From JAMWZF01 sp041628615 (lineage in GTDB: Bacteria; Pseudomonadota; Alphaproteobacteria; Rhodobacterales; Rhodobacteraceae): a DNA stretch of 5,378 nucleotides. The stretch's first letter is position 1; each line of letters opens with the position of its first letter. The position numbers were made by a program, and so were the translations under genes. The stretch covers positions 1 through 5,378 of the forward strand of contig JBFKOW010000207.1 of the NCBI GenBank assembly GCA_041628615.1. The letters run 5' to 3'. Below, piece by piece: positions 4,516 through 5,378 of the stretch. The notes beneath the pieces were generated by a model that was not told where the DNA came from, did no database searches, and saw only the letters and a list, made by a program, of their open reading frames with translations.

Positions 4516-5112
4516 CTACATCAGCGTCGGGTCGGCGTCCGCCATGGCCTCGCGCCAGTGACGGCGGCACAGGCTCACGTAGGTCTCGTTGCCGCCGATC
4601 TGGACCTGGTCGCCGCCGGTCACCACCCGCCCGCTGGCGTCCTTGCGCACCACCATCGTCGCCTTGCGGCCGCAGTGGCAGATGGTGCGGACCTCCCGCA
4701 TCTCGTCGGCCAGGGCCAGCAGGGCGGCGGAGCCTGGGAACAGCTCGCCGAGGAAATCGACCCGCAGCCCGTAGCACATCACCGGCATGCCGAGGTCGTC
4801 CACCGCCCGGGCCAGTTGCCAGACCTGCGCCCGCGACAGGAACTGCGCCTCGTCGACGAAGACGCAGGCGCAGGGACCCGCGGCCAGCCGGCGTTCGACC
4901 ATGCGGAACAGGTTGTCCTCGGTGCCGAACGTATCGGCCGGCGCGGCGATGCCGATCCGGCTGGCGATCCGGCCTGCCCCGGCGCGGTGATCGAGCCGGG
5001 CGGTCACGAGGTAGGTCTGCATCCCCCGCTCGGCATAGTTGTGCGCCGCCTGCAGCAGCGCCGTCGACTTGCCGGCGTTCATCGTCGAGTAGTGGAAATA
5101 GAGCTTGGCCAT
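4516..5112 (-). CDS. tdk: thymidine kinase (type II)
   Basis: Thymidine kinase phosphorylates thymidine (and deoxyuridine) to the monophosphate with ATP, the entry step of thymidine salvage. The 198-residue product aligns closely from memory with E. coli Tdk. It has a P-loop in YSTMNAGKSTALL (8-20), YAERG (26-30) and a flexible lasso segment with GAGRIASRIGI (45-55). VFVDEAQFL (84-92) holds the catalytic Glu88, and CYGLRVDFLGELF spans 113-125. Zinc ligands C145 and C147 (ICHCGRK) and C182 and H185 (SLCRRH) are all present, as is GGNETYVSLCRRH for thymidine binding. The frame stays open upstream to 5316, but MAKLYFHYS is the family N-terminus. SD support is weak: only AGGG about 11 bases before the ATG. 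The gene converges on the hydroxyacid dehydrogenase and is probably transcribed alone. Confidence 0.96.
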   Translation of the reverse strand: MAKLYFHYSTMNAGKSTALLQAAHNYAERGMQTYLVTARLDHRAGAGRIASRIGIAAPADTFGTEDNLFRMVERRLAAGPCACVFVDEAQFLSRAQVWQLARAVDDLGMPVMCYGLRVDFLGELFPGSAALLALADEMREVRTICHCGRKATMVVRKDASGRVVTGGDQVQIGGNETYVSLCRRHWREAMADADPTLM

Positions 5113-5122
5113 CGCGGCCGCG

Positions 5123-5151
5123 ACCCTGCCCCGCCGCCCGCCGATGCGCAA
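5123..5151 (-). promoter_or_regulatory. candidate promoter for tdk with very short leader
   Basis: On the minus strand TTGCGC (5146-5151) and CAGGGT (5123-5128) are 17 bases apart. The -10 resembles the TAGGGT proposed for the M42 peptidase promoter. Transcription would start only a few bases before the tdk ATG, giving a nearly leaderless mRNA, which would fit the poor SD. Both hexamers are weak matches. Confidence 0.27.
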
Positions 5152-5167
5152 GACGGCTGCGGCCGTC
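5152..5167. repeat. short inverted repeat next to the tdk -35 candidate
   Basis: GACGGC (5152-5157) and GCCGTC (5162-5167) are exact complements around TGCG. On the tdk strand the dyad directly abuts the proposed -35 hexamer, which is an operator-like position. It is only six pairs long and GC-rich, so chance is possible. Confidence 0.3.
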
Positions 5168-5214
5168 CGGGGTCGCGGATCCGAAACCCCGCGCCGGCCT
5201 GACCCGGTCCGGCC

Positions 5215-5256
5215 GGCCGCCGGTGCGCCCCGGCTGGCGGGACGGCACCGGCGGCC
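5215..5256. repeat. 12-bp perfect inverted repeat, strong stem-loop
   Basis: GGCCGCCGGTGC (5215-5226) and GCACCGGCGGCC (5245-5256) are perfect complements. Within the 18-base loop, CCCG (5229-5232) can pair with CGGG (5238-5241). GACCC (5201-5205) and GGGTC (5257-5261) could extend the stem across a nine-base bulge. This is the longest GC stem in the window. It could end a transcript arriving from beyond the right edge, or be part of a dispersed repeat. Confidence 0.5.
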
Positions 5257-5298
5257 GGGTCCGTGAGTGGGGCGGGCGGGCCGGAGCCGCAGGCCGCT

Positions 5299-5361
5299 CG
5301 CGCCGAAAGCCAGCAAGGCGCGCGCGGCCCTGGATGGGGTTGCGACCCCGGCCCTTCGGCC
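5299..5361. repeat. cluster of three tandem small stem-loops
   Basis: CGCGCC (5299-5304) pairs with GGCGCG (5317-5322). GGGGT (5336-5340) pairs with ACCCC (5345-5349) around TGCG. GGCC (5350-5353) pairs with GGCC (5358-5361) around CTTC, directly abutting the previous stem. Stacked stems like these occur in structured RNAs and in dispersed intergenic repeats. No known RNA family is recognised. Confidence 0.35.
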
Positions 5362-5378
5362 CCGCGTAGGGCGGTGCC

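Larger units (their letters stand above)
5113..5378. other. non-coding, hairpin-dense region upstream of tdk
   Basis: No reading frame here looks like a protein: translations on both strands are runs of Arg, Gly, Pro and Ala without family motifs. The stretch instead holds a series of inverted repeats at 5152-5167, 5215-5256, 5299-5322, 5336-5349 and 5350-5361. The window ends in GTAGGGCGGTGCC (5366-5378), which could be the left arm of another repeat. I do not recognise tmRNA, RNase P RNA, SRP RNA, 6S RNA or a tRNA in it. Confidence 0.5.

Noticed and set aside
5113..5316. N-terminal extension of thymidine kinase by 68 residues
   Set aside because: The known family start MAKLYFHYS lies at 5112; the extension is Arg/Pro/Gly-rich and crosses several inverted repeats.
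3714..5369. 551-codon plus-strand frame across the dehydrogenase and antisense to tdk
   Set aside because: It spans two convergent genes and a terminator-like palindrome, and its translation is biased and motif-free.
5201..5378. Housekeeping structured RNA (RNase P, SRP, tmRNA, 6S)
   Set aside because: Hairpins are present, but I could not find the conserved core sequences of any of these families.
1..5378. Mobile element, CRISPR array, toxin-antitoxin or defence system
   Set aside because: No transposase, integrase, direct-repeat array, att-like repeat or defence-type domain was seen; all complete genes are housekeeping types with matching composition.

Overview
The window looks like ordinary chromosomal DNA from a high-GC alphaproteobacterium, most likely of the Rhodobacterales. 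The reasons are strong GC bias at third codon positions, the YbjN–ProC–tRNA-binding-protein gene order (which I recall from that order but cannot check here), and Shine-Dalgarno (SD) sequences of GGAG/AGGAGG type. I see no transposase, integrase, phage gene, CRISPR array, tRNA or rRNA.

Layout. (1) 1-330, plus strand: the 3' end of an NAD-dependent epimerase/SDR-type gene cut by the window edge. (2) 355-1389, minus strand: a complete M42-family metallopeptidase that converges on the epimerase. (3) 1390-1672: a 283-base divergent control region. It has a candidate promoter for the peptidase, a GC-rich inverted repeat, an isolated DnaA-box match, an AT-rich promoter-like element, a possible five-codon leader ORF with a near-perfect SD, and a short anti-SD tract that can pair with either of two SDs. 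(4) 1673-2176, plus: a YbjN-domain protein. (5) 2177-2382: a hairpin-rich gap with a probable terminator for ybjN and the 5' leader of the next operon. (6) 2383-4467, plus: a tightly packed operon of proC (pyrroline-5-carboxylate reductase), csaA (tRNA-binding-fold chaperone) and a D-2-hydroxyacid dehydrogenase of the glyoxylate/hydroxypyruvate reductase type, with 8-bp and 1-bp gene overlaps. (7) 4490-4510: a perfect AT-rich inverted repeat between convergent genes. (8) 4516-5112, minus: thymidine kinase (tdk). (9) 5113-5378: a non-coding, hairpin-dense stretch upstream of tdk.

The genes are metabolic and housekeeping: proline synthesis, reduction of glyoxylate or hydroxypyruvate, dTMP salvage, peptide turnover, and two proteins tied to stress or folding (YbjN, CsaA). 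All complete genes keep their family motifs and catalytic residues. I found no clear new multi-gene system. The most promising unexplained signal is the leader arrangement ahead of ybjN, which resembles a small translational attenuator. The palindrome at 4490-4510 and the structured tract upstream of tdk are the next things worth checking.
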